Source: Oscillatoriaceae cyanobacterium Prado104
Lineage (GTDB): Bacteria; Cyanobacteriota; Cyanobacteriia; Cyanobacteriales; Microcoleaceae
Direction: 5' to 3'
Length of the DNA stretch: 64,000 nt
Assembly: GCA_025454405.1 (NCBI GenBank)
Contig: JALOON010000018.1
Coordinates: 110,111 to 174,110 of the forward strand
The position numbers and the translations under genes are program-made. The notes under the pieces were generated by a model. The model was not told where the DNA came from and searched no databases. It worked only from the letters and a program-made list of their open reading frames with translations. Shown here piece after piece: positions 1-8,779 of this stretch (position 1 is the stretch's first letter; each line of letters begins with the position of its first letter).

Positions 1-1
1 C

Positions 2-85
2 CAAAGTTTAGCCCAATCTGTGATGGAAAAGCAAACCCTGCTCGACGAACTGGGTTATAAGTCTTACTTAGATCGAATCCAATGA
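2..85 (+). CDS. C-terminal end of an unidentified gene (partial)
   Basis: An open frame enters from the left window edge and stops at TGA 83-85, leaving 27 residues that end in LDELGYKSYLDRIQ. The fragment is charged and probably helical. It is too short to assign to a family. It ends 61 bases before the ammonium channel gene on the same strand. Confidence 0.45.
   Translation, partial: QSLAQSVMEKQTLLDELGYKSYLDRIQ
54..67 (+). promoter_or_regulatory. Imperfect NtcA-like site upstream of the first amt gene
   Basis: GTTATAAGTCTTAC matches the NtcA consensus GTA-N8-TAC except for the third base. It lies inside the end of the preceding reading frame, and I see no good -10 box at the usual 20-24 bases downstream. 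It is noted because the second amt gene has a perfect site. Confidence 0.2.
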
Positions 86-146
86 TACAGAAACTTTTGT
101 AGTAAAATTGTTGGAATTTTAGAACACTAACTCAGTAGTTGGGAAT

Positions 147-1748
147 ATGTCTAAACTAATGCTCAAAAAGAAAAACGGGGACCAAGTAAGGCGATCGCCT
201 TCAACTTGGAGCTCGGTTAATTTTTTTCGCGGTACGGCAAAAATATATCGCCAGTTGCAAATAGCGATAATGCGACTGAGCCCCACTTGGCAAGCCTGCA
301 TACCTTTAGCTGCAATTATTGTTTTGGTATCCGGCTACGCAGCCGTTGCCCAAACAGCCCCCACCCCAACCACCGAGGAACAATTGGCCAGCTTAAAGGT
401 GGGCATGGATACCATGTGGGTCATGATTGCCGGGATGTTGGTGTTCTTTATGAATGCCGGTTTCGGAATGTTAGAAACCGGTTTTTGCCGTCAGAAAAAT
501 GCCGTTAACGTGCTGGCCAAAAACTTGATTGTTTTTGCGCTGTCTACCATCGCGTATTGGGCGATCGGCTTTGCCTTAATGTTCAGTGACGGCAACGGTT
601 TCGTGGGTACGAGCGGCGGATTTTTCCTGTGGAATGTAGCGGACAACAGCCCCGCTACAGGAGAAGCTTATCAAGGCATTTTCGACTCGCTTAACTGGAC
701 GGGAGTCCCCCTCAACGCTAAATTCTTTTTCCAATTAGTTTTTGCTGGAACTGCTGCCACGATCGTTTCTGGTGCAGTTGCAGAGCGAATTAAATTCATT
801 GACTTCTTAATTTTCTGCTTGCTGCTAGTAGGAATTGCATACCCGATTACCGGACACTGGATTTGGGGCGGCGGCTGGCTGGCAAAAGCAGGTTTCTGGG
901 ATTTTGCCGGTTCGACAGTGGTTCACTCAGTAGGCGGCTGGGCTGCTTTAATGGGTGCGGCATTTCTCGGACCCCGGATCGGCAAGTACCGCGACGGCGA
1001 GACAGTAGCACTGCCCGGTCACAATATGAGCATTGCTACCCTGGGATGTTTAATTCTGTGGTTGGGCTGGTTCGGATTCAACCCCGGTTCGACAATGGCA
1101 GCAGATCCGAATGCGATCGCCCACATTGCCATCACCACCAACACCGCCGGTGCCTTCGGAGGAGTTGCTGCAACGATTACAGCTTGGCTGTACCTCGGCA
1201 AACCAGATTTGTCAATGATTATCAACGGCATCCTCGCCGGTTTAGTGGGAGTTACTGCCAGTTGCGCTTGGGTTAACGTACCCAACTCAGCAATTATCGG
1301 CATTGTTGCCGGTATCATGGTAGTTTTCGCCGTTACTTTCTTCGACAACTTGAAAATTGACGACCCTGTAGGGGCGACTTCAGTTCACTTAGTTTGCGGT
1401 ATTTGGGGAACTCTGGCAGTTGGCTTGTTTGCCGACGGCCCGACAACAGGAATTTATACCGCAGGCCCGGCAGCAGGATTGTTGGTAGGTGGCGGTTTCG
1501 GTCAACTCTGGTCGCAATTAGTCGGCATTGTCTCTGTAGGTGGCATGACCGTGTTGCTGAGTACGATTTTCTGGGTAGCCCTCAAAGCTATGTTGGGTAT
1601 TAGGGTTACTCCAGCAGAGGAAGCAGAAGGTTTGGATATCGGCGAACACGGCATGGAAGCCTACACTGGGTTTGTCAAAGAAAGCAGTTTGGGTAGCAGA
1701 AGCGAAGGCGGCCTCGGCGGTTTTGCAGGAGGAAAAACCAAACTTTAG
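147..1748 (+). CDS. amt: Ammonium channel/transporter, Amt family
   Basis: This encodes an Amt/Rh-type inner-membrane channel that takes up ammonium/ammonia. The 533-residue frame has about eleven hydrophobic segments. The twin pore histidines sit in [11 protein letters not shown] and [12 protein letters not shown], and the early segment carries GFGMLETGF. The cytosolic tail has the conserved [12 protein letters not shown] stretch, the part that in this family responds to P-II proteins. The first 41 residues are basic and unlike a signal; M42 (base 270) begins a clear signal-type segment ending near AVAQTAP. The true start may therefore be 270, giving 492 residues; neither start has a strong ribosome-binding site. 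A second, divergent amt follows at 3402. Confidence 0.93.
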   Translation: MSKLMLKKKNGDQVRRSPSTWSSVNFFRGTAKIYRQLQIAIMRLSPTWQACIPLAAIIVLVSGYAAVAQTAPTPTTEEQLASLKVGMDTMWVMIAGMLVFFMNAGFGMLETGFCRQKNAVNVLAKNLIVFALSTIAYWAIGFALMFSDGNGFVGTSGGFFLWNVADNSPATGEAYQGIFDSLNWTGVPLNAKFFFQLVFAGTAATIVSGAVAERIKFIDFLIFCLLLVGIAYPITGHWIWGGGWLAKAGFWDFAGSTVVHSVGGWAALMGAAFLGPRIGKYRDGETVALPGHNMSIATLGCLILWLGWFGFNPGSTMAADPNAIAHIAITTNTAGAFGGVAATITAWLYLGKPDLSMIINGILAGLVGVTASCAWVNVPNSAIIGIVAGIMVVFAVTFFDNLKIDDPVGATSVHLVCGIWGTLAVGLFADGPTTGIYTAGPAAGLLVGGGFGQLWSQLVGIVSVGGMTVLLSTIFWVALKAMLGIRVTPAEEAEGLDIGEHGMEAYTGFVKESSLGSRSEGGLGGFAGGKTKL

Positions 1749-2066
1749 CTGACAACAGCCAGGGCTTGTGCGACAGGGCTGGGGCGCACTGCGGTAAGAT
1801 TTCCTCCGCCGTGCGCAACTCTGGCAAAACACCCTATATTAAACAAACATATATGGACGATCGCCTTTAAGTCCTGGTCTAGAAAAGGCGGTACGCCGAT
1901 TTTTTGTGATAGAGTAGTCCGCAACAACAAGGTGCTGCATCACCGTCGTGCCAAACACATCACAGCGATAGGTTGTTACGGGAATTGAGGCGCAAGTCGA
2001 TCGGTAAAATTAGATGCAGCACTTGTGTAAATTATTCGGTGTGGTGTCTGCAAATCGCCTGAGTTT
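1749..2066. other. Intergenic region, no gene seen
   Basis: These 318 bases lie between amt and the SGNH hydrolase gene. I find no convincing short gene, terminator hairpin or repeat in them. The sequence immediately before 2067 lacks a clear Shine-Dalgarno motif. Confidence 0.4.
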
Positions 2067-2978
2067 ATGGAGAAATTTGGAGGAATCAGCAGAATTAGAA
2101 CCGATAGTTCTCTATCAAGGCTGAGATTTAGCCGATCGAAACCGGTTCCGTTTTGGGCTCTGCTATCACTAGTTACCAACGGGGTACTGATAGTGACAGT
2201 CGTTCAACTAATGCTGCGGGGACAGGGATTGCCGGAAAACTCCTCAGCCAGTGCTGCTGTCACTGCCGCTAGCATTGAAGAACCAATTCCACCCCCAGCA
2301 AAACCTGTCAGGGCAGTTCAAGATATGCCCGTACCCGGACAGCGCCACAAGTGGACTTACCAGCAGTGGGTTTCTCAGTTGGGACGGGAAGCGGAGGCTG
2401 TGGCTGCAAATAAGCCCCCAAGGCTGACTGTTTTGGCAGGAGATTCTCTGAGCATGTGGTTCCCCACCAAACTGTTGCCGACCGATCGCACTTGGCTCAA
2501 TCAAGGGATTTCTGGAGAGACTTCGGCGGGATTGCTGAAGCGCTTGCAGTTATTCGATCGCACGCGACCGGATACCGTTTTTGTGATGATCGGGATTAAC
2601 GATTTGCTGCGCGGTGCCAGCGATGAAGGGATTGCTGACAACCTGCGCCAGATTGTCCGCGATTTGCGCTGGGCTCACCCCAAAGCCCAGATTGTCGTGC
2701 AGTCGATTTTGCCCCACAGTGCAGAACAAACCACTTGGGAAAATCGCGATCGCCTTTTGACTATACCTAACAGCCGGATTCGAGACATTAACCGCCGGTT
2801 TCAAGATATTGCTAATGCTGAAAATGTTTTGTATCTAGACTTGTACTCGATGTTTGTCGATGCAGACGGTAATTTACCGATCGAACTGAGTACAGACGGC
2901 TTGCACCTCAACGATCGCGGTTATTTAGTTTGGCGATCGGCCATGCAGCTTTTCAGTCAGATGCGCTTGAAAAATTAG
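2067..2978 (+). CDS. SGNH/GDSL hydrolase, membrane-anchored
   Basis: This is a 303-residue lipase/esterase-like hydrolase of the SGNH superfamily. All four family blocks are visible: block I LAGDSLSMW with the nucleophile serine near residue 127, block II GISGETSAG with the oxyanion glycine, block III IGINDLL with the asparagine, and block V DGLHLNDRGY with the Asp-His pair. A hydrophobic segment near residues 30-55 and a Pro/Ala-rich linker suggest an N-terminal anchor with the catalytic domain in the periplasm. The substrate is unknown; acyl groups on glycans or lipids are typical. It sits alone between two ammonium channel genes, and no functional link to them is evident. Confidence 0.85.
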   Translation: MEKFGGISRIRTDSSLSRLRFSRSKPVPFWALLSLVTNGVLIVTVVQLMLRGQGLPENSSASAAVTAASIEEPIPPPAKPVRAVQDMPVPGQRHKWTYQQWVSQLGREAEAVAANKPPRLTVLAGDSLSMWFPTKLLPTDRTWLNQGISGETSAGLLKRLQLFDRTRPDTVFVMIGINDLLRGASDEGIADNLRQIVRDLRWAHPKAQIVVQSILPHSAEQTTWENRDRLLTIPNSRIRDINRRFQDIANAENVLYLDLYSMFVDADGNLPIELSTDGLHLNDRGYLVWRSAMQLFSQMRLKN

Positions 2979-3139
2979 TTGGTGGAGAGTTGATAGTTGA
3001 TAGTTGGGCATTGGAAACAGCGTGGCGCAGGGATTGGGCAGTTGTCCCACTCTCCGCCGATCTTCCCCTCCCGCGCTCGCAATCAGGCACTGTCATCTAC
3101 CCAAAGATATATTAATAAAAGCTTAAGCCGAGGTGTTTT

Positions 3140-3182
3140 GTATTTGATGATACCGAATTACCTCGATCGCACGTGGTGCAAT
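3140..3182 (+). promoter_or_regulatory. NtcA-activated type promoter of the second amt gene
   Basis: GTATTTGATGATAC at 3140-3153 is a perfect match to the NtcA box GTA-N8-TAC. TGCAAT at 3177-3182 follows after 23 bases and can serve as the -10 element, which is the spacing of class II NtcA-activated promoters. It lies 249 bases before the GTG start of the ammonium channel gene, implying a leader of about 215 nt. NtcA activates nitrogen-uptake genes in cyanobacteria under nitrogen limitation. Confidence 0.6.
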
Positions 3183-3401
3183 CCAAAAATCACGATTTTT
3201 TGACAGGGGATTGACGATGTTTAGATGAGTTCGGCTATGTAAAGTCAGAATTTATAAGGATTGGGAATTATCTATGTAAGATTCGTTCCGCCAAAACAGG
3301 GCTTAAAACCAAAATAACTATTGCATCTAAAAAATCCTGACATCTAAAAAATTCGCTCGATCGTCCCTGCAAATAGCTGAATATTTGAGGGTAAAAATAA
3401 C

Positions 3402-4814
3402 GTGTTCAGAAAAAGTCTCGCGATCGCCCTAGTAACTCTATGGCTGTCGATCGGCCCCTTGATGGGCAATGCCTTAGCTCAAGATGCAGCAGCGCCCAAT
3501 CCGATCGACTCCGGCGATACCGCCTGGATGTTGGTATCTTCAGCAATGGTGTTATTAATGACACCAGGGCTGGCATTTTTTTACGGAGGACTGGTGCGAT
3601 CGCGCAACGTCCTCAACACAATGATGATGAGCCTGGTAATGATGGCCACGATCGGCGTCACTTGGGTGCTGTGGGGTTACAGTTTAGCCTTTGACGTGTC
3701 GGTCAAATTTCCAGAATTTGGGGTAGGAATCGAAAGCTACATCGGCGGGATCGACTGGCTGTTTTTGAACAACGTCGCAGCCGACAAACCAGATCCGGTG
3801 GGCTATGCAGCAACAATTCCCCACCAACTCTTCATGGTTTACCAGATGATGTTTGCCATCATCACTCCCGCCTTGATTTCCGGGGCGATCGTCGAACGGG
3901 TAACATTTAAAGCCTATTTTTGGTTCATGCTGCTGTGGTCTACATTCATCTATTCGCCTTTAGCCCACTGGGTTTGGGGTAGAGGTTGGCTGGCTGCGAT
4001 CGGATCTCTGGACTTTGCCGGCGGCACCGTCGTGCACATCAGTTCCGGCGTTTCAGCCGTAGTCGCCGCTTGGCTGATCGGACCTCGCAAAGACCACCTC
4101 AACAAGCCCCACACCCCCCACAACGTCCCTTACGTCTTGCTGGGTATCGGTTTGCTGTGGTTCGGGTGGTGCGGCTTCAACGGCGGCAGCGCCTTAGGTT
4201 CTGGTTCCTTAGCAACCGTTGCTTTTGTCACCACAACGATTTCTGCAGCAGCCGGCGGCTTAACCTGGACAATTCTGGAATGGGTACTCAGGGGCAAACC
4301 CACAGCAGTAGGAATTGCCAGCGGCTTCTTGGCGGGACTGGTGGGAATCACGCCGGCTGCTGGATTCGTGCTTCCGGTGGGGGCAATTCTGATCGGTTCG
4401 ATTACAGCAGTTTGCTGTTTCTTTGCCGTTAGTTTGCGGGCAAAACTCGGATTTGACGACACTTTAGACACCTACCCAGTACACGGCGTTGGCGGAACTG
4501 TAGGCGCAATTCTGACCGGTGTATTTGCTACTAAAGCGGTAAACGCTGCGGGGGCTGATGGTCTGTTTTCAGGGAATCCAGGGCTAGTAGGGATTCAATT
4601 TGCAGGTGTTTTAGCTACTTACATATTTGCGGCGGCCGGCACTTTTGCGATCGTCAAATTGCTGGGTGTTTTTATGGAATTGCGGGTTGCGCCGTCTGCG
4701 GAAGACCAAGGTTTGGATATTAACGAGCACGGTGAAGAGGCTTACGGAGAGGATTTGGTCGGCGGTTTGAGTATCTTTGAATCGAGTTCTCCTTTTTCGC
4801 CGAAGAAGGTCTAA
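3402..4814 (+). CDS. amt: Ammonium channel/transporter, Amt family (second copy)
   Basis: This is a 470-residue Amt channel clearly distinct from the first copy. It starts with GTG at 3402 and has a signal-type segment ending near NALAQDAA, about eleven membrane spans, pore histidines in PLAHWVWGRGW and TYPVHGVGGTVG, and a GLDINEHGEEAY tail of the kind contacted by P-II proteins. LAFFYGGLVRSRN is the classic Amt segment near residues 58-70. A consensus NtcA box with a spaced -10 lies upstream, and a strong terminator follows the stop, so it is probably a monocistronic, nitrogen-regulated unit. Two amt paralogs this close but split by a hydrolase gene suggest an old cluster. Confidence 0.95.
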   Translation: MFRKSLAIALVTLWLSIGPLMGNALAQDAAAPNPIDSGDTAWMLVSSAMVLLMTPGLAFFYGGLVRSRNVLNTMMMSLVMMATIGVTWVLWGYSLAFDVSVKFPEFGVGIESYIGGIDWLFLNNVAADKPDPVGYAATIPHQLFMVYQMMFAIITPALISGAIVERVTFKAYFWFMLLWSTFIYSPLAHWVWGRGWLAAIGSLDFAGGTVVHISSGVSAVVAAWLIGPRKDHLNKPHTPHNVPYVLLGIGLLWFGWCGFNGGSALGSGSLATVAFVTTTISAAAGGLTWTILEWVLRGKPTAVGIASGFLAGLVGITPAAGFVLPVGAILIGSITAVCCFFAVSLRAKLGFDDTLDTYPVHGVGGTVGAILTGVFATKAVNAAGADGLFSGNPGLVGIQFAGVLATYIFAAAGTFAIVKLLGVFMELRVAPSAEDQGLDINEHGEEAYGEDLVGGLSIFESSSPFSPKKV

Positions 4815-4840
4815 AGTTGATTTTTTCGATGAGTTCGATC

Positions 4841-4879
4841 GTGCAAAGATGCAGGTAGTTGTGTCTTTGCGCTTTTTTT
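4841..4879 (+). terminator. Rho-independent terminator after the second amt
   Basis: A 9-bp stem (GTGCAAAGA paired with TCTTTGCGC, including one T-G pair) encloses a 14-base loop and is followed by seven T residues, 27 bases after the stop codon. Confidence 0.8.
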
Positions 4880-4891
4880 GGGTTTTCGATT

Positions 4892-5370
4892 GAACCGCGA
4901 AGGCGCGAAGAGCGCGAAGGAAGAAGAGGAAGAAGGGTTAGGAGGAGAGAATAATGCGTTTGATGCCGTCTTTGAGGATGGGAACGTTGAAATTTATGAG
5001 AAGACCCAGTCTTTTTTTGGTCATTTTGAGATAAGAAATAACTTGGGCTTCGTGGATGGGAGATAGCTTTTCGACAGCTTTGAGTTCGACAATGAGGATA
5101 TCGCCCACCATAAAGTCTAATTCACCTTCGCCTACTGGATGACCTTTGTAGGTGATGGCTACAGGTTTTTTAGGGTGACAAGGTATTGCCCGCGTCTGAA
5201 ATTCAGCTTGCAAGGCTTTTTGGTACACAGACTCTAAAAATCCTGGCCCTAAAACCCGATGCACCTCAATTGCAGCCCCAATTACTCCATAAGCCAACTC
5301 CTCCACCTGTCTGCCCAACTGATTCATTCTTCTCTCTTCTTCCTTCGCGTCCTTCGCGCCTTCGCGGTTC
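4892..5370. repeat. Inverted repeat enclosing the GxxExxY gene
   Basis: The left arm 4892-4934 and right arm 5328-5370 are about 43 bases each and nearly perfect inverse copies, beginning GAACCGCGAAGGCGCGAAG. The left arm ends three bases outside the stop codon at 4938-4940, and the right arm ends exactly one base before the ATG at 5327-5325. The arms thus bracket the reading frame with no spare sequence, and the purine-rich inner end of the right arm would act as its ribosome-binding region. Confidence 0.8.
4938..5327 (-). CDS. GxxExxY family protein (PD-(D/E)XK-like)
   Basis: This is a 129-residue member of the GxxExxY family, with LGPGFLESVYQKAL carrying the name motif. The ELDFMVGDILIVELKA segment resembles the D-x(n)-E-x-K core of PD-(D/E)XK nucleases. 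The biological role is unsettled; a nucleic-acid function is an inference from the fold. The frame can be extended upstream to 5372, but those 15 residues only translate the inverted repeat, so the ATG at 5327 is preferred. The precise fit between repeat arms and gene ends suggests that the gene moves or multiplies together with its flanking repeats. Confidence 0.85.
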   Translation of the reverse strand: MNQLGRQVEELAYGVIGAAIEVHRVLGPGFLESVYQKALQAEFQTRAIPCHPKKPVAITYKGHPVGEGELDFMVGDILIVELKAVEKLSPIHEAQVISYLKMTKKRLGLLINFNVPILKDGIKRIILSS

Positions 5371-5502
5371 ATTCCTTCTTCCTCTTATTTTGCCGATAAT
5401 ACAAACAGCATATCCCCATGTTTGCTACTGAATCAATATCCCGATCGCCCCCAACCGTTTTAAAATCAAGAGTAATTAACCTAAATTTGACACAGGCACC
5501 GC

Positions 5503-6708
5503 ATGGATACTAAAGCTTTTAAGAGATCTCTCCAACAGTCGGAGAACTACCACCGCAAGGGTTTCGGTCACGAAGCTGAGGTTGCCGGGGTGATGCAAAC
5601 CGCTTATCAAAGCAGTTTGATCCAGCAAATTCGGGACAATAATTACAGGCTGACGCGCGGCCCGGTGACAATTCGGCTGGCTGAGGCTTTTGGTTTTTGT
5701 TGGGGTGTAGAACGGGCTGTTGCTATTGCTTATGAAACTCGCCAGCATTTCCCTACCGAACGCATCTGGATTACTAATGAAATCATCCACAATCCGTCAG
5801 TAAATCAGCATTTGCGGGATATGGAAGTTAATTTTATTGCTGTTGAAAAGGGGCAGAAAAATTTTTCAGTTGTGGATGCTGGAGATGTGGTGATTTTACC
5901 TGCTTTTGGAGCGAGCGTGCAGGAAATGCAGTTACTTAATGATAAAGGCTGCAAAATTGTCGATACAACTTGTCCTTGGGTTTCTAAGGTTTGGAATTCT
6001 GTTGAGAAGCACAAGAAAAAAGATTGCACTTCGATTATTCACGGCAAATACAATCACGAAGAAACAGTTGCCACGAGTTCTTTTGCGAATAAATATTTGG
6101 TGGTGTTGAATTTGCAGGAAGCTGAATATGTCAGCAATTATATCATCAATGGTGGCGATCGCGCTGAATTTTTGGCAAAATTCAGCAAGGCTTGTTCTGC
6201 TGGTTTTGACCCAGATAAGGACTTAGAAAGAGTGGGAATTGCCAACCAAACTACGATGCTCAAAAGCGAGACGGAGCAAATCGGCAAGTTGTTTGAACGC
6301 ACGATGATGCGGAAGTTCGGACCGGATAAATTAAACGAACATTTTTTGAGTTTCAATACGATCTGCGACGCGACTCAAGAGCGGCAGGATGCGATGTTGA
6401 ATTTGGTGGAAGAAGAGTTAGATTTGATGGTGGTAATTGGCGGTTTTAATTCTTCCAATACTACACACTTGCAGGAAATCTCGATCGAGCGCAAAATTCC
6501 ATCTTACCATATCGATTGTGCGGAGCGCATTTTATCGGGAAATCGCATCGAACACAAGCCTTTAGGCAGCGATTTAACAATCGCCCAAAACTGGCTGCCG
6601 GAGGGCGAAATTGTGGTGGGCGTGACTTCTGGTGCTTCGACACCTGATAAAGTTGTTGAAGATACGATCGAGCGCATTTTTGAGATGAAAGCTTTAGCAA
6701 TTGCTTAA
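5503..6708 (+). CDS. ispH: 4-hydroxy-3-methylbut-2-enyl diphosphate reductase
   Basis: IspH (LytB) performs the last step of the MEP isoprenoid pathway, reducing HMBPP to IPP and DMAPP with a 4Fe-4S cluster. The three cluster cysteines are visible in [11 protein letters not shown] (near residue 66), [11 protein letters not shown] and [13 protein letters not shown]. The [11 protein letters not shown] substrate-binding segment is present in the C-terminal third. At 401 residues it is the long cyanobacterial/plant type with an N-terminal extension, rather than the enterobacterial type of about 316. It stands alone and supplies precursors for carotenoids, the phytol chain and quinones. Confidence 0.96.
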   Translation: MDTKAFKRSLQQSENYHRKGFGHEAEVAGVMQTAYQSSLIQQIRDNNYRLTRGPVTIRLAEAFGFCWGVERAVAIAYETRQHFPTERIWITNEIIHNPSVNQHLRDMEVNFIAVEKGQKNFSVVDAGDVVILPAFGASVQEMQLLNDKGCKIVDTTCPWVSKVWNSVEKHKKKDCTSIIHGKYNHEETVATSSFANKYLVVLNLQEAEYVSNYIINGGDRAEFLAKFSKACSAGFDPDKDLERVGIANQTTMLKSETEQIGKLFERTMMRKFGPDKLNEHFLSFNTICDATQERQDAMLNLVEEELDLMVVIGGFNSSNTTHLQEISIERKIPSYHIDCAERILSGNRIEHKPLGSDLTIAQNWLPEGEIVVGVTSGASTPDKVVEDTIERIFEMKALAIA

Positions 6709-6746
6709 TCTTGGGACTGCGATACAACTGTTTGAAGCACTCTTAA

Positions 6747-6832
6747 AGTCCCCCTTCTTAAGGGGGATTTAGGGGGATCTGAGTTCGGCTACAAACGAGA
6801 TTTTTCAAAGGTTTTAGTCTTAAGTTGACACC
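6747..6832. repeat. Dispersed palindromic repeat (C5TTCTTAAG5 type), partial copy
   Basis: AGTCCCCCTTCTTAAGGGGG is followed by a TTTAGGGGGATCT segment and ends in TTAAGTTGACACCTATG. The core and right end match the complete element at 21891-22078, and related copies lie at 20615-20830. The left terminal repeat is not recognisable here. Confidence 0.65.
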
Positions 6833-6897
6833 TATGCAGTCCTTCTTCTGCGGACTGAAGTCCTCACTACTAACCTTTACGAACGAGCGACTAACTA

Positions 6898-7758
6898 TTA
6901 ACACGATAAAATCTTCCTTGTTCCTTCTACTGATTTCCGACCGGATACGTAAAAAGTAGTAATATCGTTCCAAACTCCGCACTCGGTTTCTAAAGCTGCT
7001 AATTCAACTTCAAATTCAGTCTTAGCTTGCGCTAAATCCTCAGGTGAAAGTGCTGACAAAGGAGGCGGATATTGTCCGGGCGCTGGATGGGAAATTCCCG
7101 CCCACATTGACTTTGCTTTTTCCAAAGTGATGTAGCTGCCGTTTTGTTCAATTTTAATATCGACTTTCTCAAATCCAGCATTTTCGAGCAAGCTGTGGCA
7201 CTTTTCAACAGTACCTGTGGGTTTGCTCATATTGAAAGCAATTCCGTATTTTTCGGCTACTTTTTGGGTGACAACTCCGGCAACAAATGCGGTATCTGCA
7301 AAGGCATGAATGCCGATGATTCCCCCTGGTTTGAGAAACTTGTGCCAGAGAGTGAGGGCTGAATGCAAGTCGGACATCCAAATAAATGCAGAAGAACAAA
7401 AAATGCGATCGAAACTGTTATTTGCAAAATCTAGCGTTTCCGCGTCTGCCAGCAACAATTCTGTATTGTTGAGATTTAATTCTAAAGCTTTTTGTCGCGC
7501 TCGATCGAGCATTCCCGCCGCAATATCTACGCCCACAACTCGACCCGTTGACCCCACAATTTCGGCCGTCGCCAATGCTGCGTGACCCGTTCCAGTTGCA
7601 ATATCTAAAACCTGCTGCCCGCTGCTAACTTGCCCGAATTCTACCAGACGGCGAGCAATCTGGAAATGCCAATCGCTGCTGTCGTAAGTTGGACTTCTGC
7701 GAGTATACAAATCAGCAATTTCCTGTTTGTATCGATCGAGTTGAATTCGGTGATTCAT
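6898..7758 (-). CDS. Class I SAM-dependent methyltransferase
   Basis: This is a 286-residue Rossmann-fold methyltransferase of the UbiE/Methyltransf_11-25 type. Motif I is VLDIATGTGHAA near residue 46, the acidic ribose-binding residue is in VVGVDIAAGM, motif II/III is LLADAETLDF, and a FDRIFCSSAFIWM motif IV follows. The C-terminal half carries the substrate-binding cap and gives no clue to the acceptor. It is transcribed alone, opposite to ispH. A small-molecule or quinone/sterol-like acceptor is possible, but nothing in the sequence decides it. Confidence 0.8.
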   Translation of the reverse strand: MNHRIQLDRYKQEIADLYTRRSPTYDSSDWHFQIARRLVEFGQVSSGQQVLDIATGTGHAALATAEIVGSTGRVVGVDIAAGMLDRARQKALELNLNNTELLLADAETLDFANNSFDRIFCSSAFIWMSDLHSALTLWHKFLKPGGIIGIHAFADTAFVAGVVTQKVAEKYGIAFNMSKPTGTVEKCHSLLENAGFEKVDIKIEQNGSYITLEKAKSMWAGISHPAPGQYPPPLSALSPEDLAQAKTEFEVELAALETECGVWNDITTFYVSGRKSVEGTRKILSC

Positions 7759-7792
7759 ATTGCCAAGCCTACCTTAGGTTAGACCCTAAATT

Positions 7793-8167
7793 CTATACTA
7801 TTTCTAAAGTTAAAATACCCTGCGGTTTGTCCACAACTAGCCGCATCCTGTCTAACCATTGCGAACCGATTAAAATCTCGGGGAGTTCACCTCCAACATG
7901 AACCGGAACGACAAAATCTTGACCGTCAACAATTACCCTGCCTTCATAGATATCAAACAAAGCATCTCCCCGTGCGGTCTGCATCTCAGTTTCTGAGACA
8001 ATTAAAGGCCAATCCAAACCATCTAAGTCTTGAGAATTAATCGCCAGAAAACCTGTGGTGAAACCTGTATCTAGCAGCACTTCTACAGGAAAAATTTCGC
8101 CATTAGCTGCAATCAATTCTATTTCAAAAAACAACTGTCCGTTTTCCCCAAACCAACCCGATATCAT
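7793..8167 (-). CDS. Clan AA (retropepsin-like) aspartic protease
   Basis: This small single-domain protein of 124 residues has the active-site motif VLLDTGFTTGFLAI and a downstream hydrophobic-hydrophobic-G motif in PEILIGSQWLDRM, typical of clan AA proteases that act as homodimers. A start at 8179 is open, but the ATG at 8167 overlaps the stop of the upstream gene in an ATGA junction, which indicates translational coupling and is preferred. The two genes probably act together. The substrate is unknown. Confidence 0.75.
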   Translation of the reverse strand: MISGWFGENGQLFFEIELIAANGEIFPVEVLLDTGFTTGFLAINSQDLDGLDWPLIVSETEMQTARGDALFDIYEGRVIVDGQDFVVPVHVGGELPEILIGSQWLDRMRLVVDKPQGILTLEIV

Positions 8168-8487
8168 ATGCTGCCACAAGTTCCTGTTTCATTGAGGCGA
8201 AACATTGTTAATTTGGCACTATTTTCGCCATACTGTTCTTTAATCTTTTGGATAATTCCTAAAAGTTTGGGGTCAATTAAGTATGCTTCGCTGTCGGGTT
8301 CGATCGCAATAAACCAATTGTAATGTTCGCCGATTAGTTCCGGGCGAATTCGCTCGAAGATTTTTCGACCGCGCAAACGCCTTTGAGTTCTTTCTGCTTC
8401 GCGCCTTGCTAATTCTTCGGGCGGTACTATCGGTTTGGGAGAAATTCTAGCCCGCAGGGCTTGGCGCTTTTGGGATAGCTGAGTCAT
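8164..8487 (-). CDS. Conserved hypothetical protein upstream of the aspartic protease
   Basis: This 107-residue protein has a highly basic, arginine-rich N-terminal half with probable helix (EELARREAERTQRRLRGR) and a C-terminal half with HYNWFIAIEPDSEAYLID. I recognise no named domain. Its stop codon overlaps the start of the clan AA protease gene by four bases, so the pair forms a coupled two-gene unit. One reading is regulator or substrate plus protease; this is inference from arrangement only. Confidence 0.65.
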   Translation of the reverse strand: MTQLSQKRQALRARISPKPIVPPEELARREAERTQRRLRGRKIFERIRPELIGEHYNWFIAIEPDSEAYLIDPKLLGIIQKIKEQYGENSAKLTMFRLNETGTCGSI

Positions 8488-8779
8488 GGTATTTGTTAAT
8501 TCGTTTTTTTAATTTAATGTATGGATGCGCAGGCCTTTGTTTCACGAAGCGAAATCTAACACCAATATCATAACTGTGCCCAACACCAACAGTCTGACAG
8601 TGTGGGATTTCATTCTTCAAGCCAAAAAAACCTACGTATATTATGTCGATCGTACCAGCACCACCTTTTGATAAAAAAAATTTATGCCCCTAAAATAGCT
8701 GCAATTGGCAAAAAAACTGCTAGATTGCGCTACAGAAACCATTAAACAGCGTTCGTCTTGCCCAGCAACCAGCAACACC

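Noticed and set aside
4878..5066. 62-residue open frame on the plus strand
   Set aside because: It translates the inverted repeat arm and the antisense of the GxxExxY gene.
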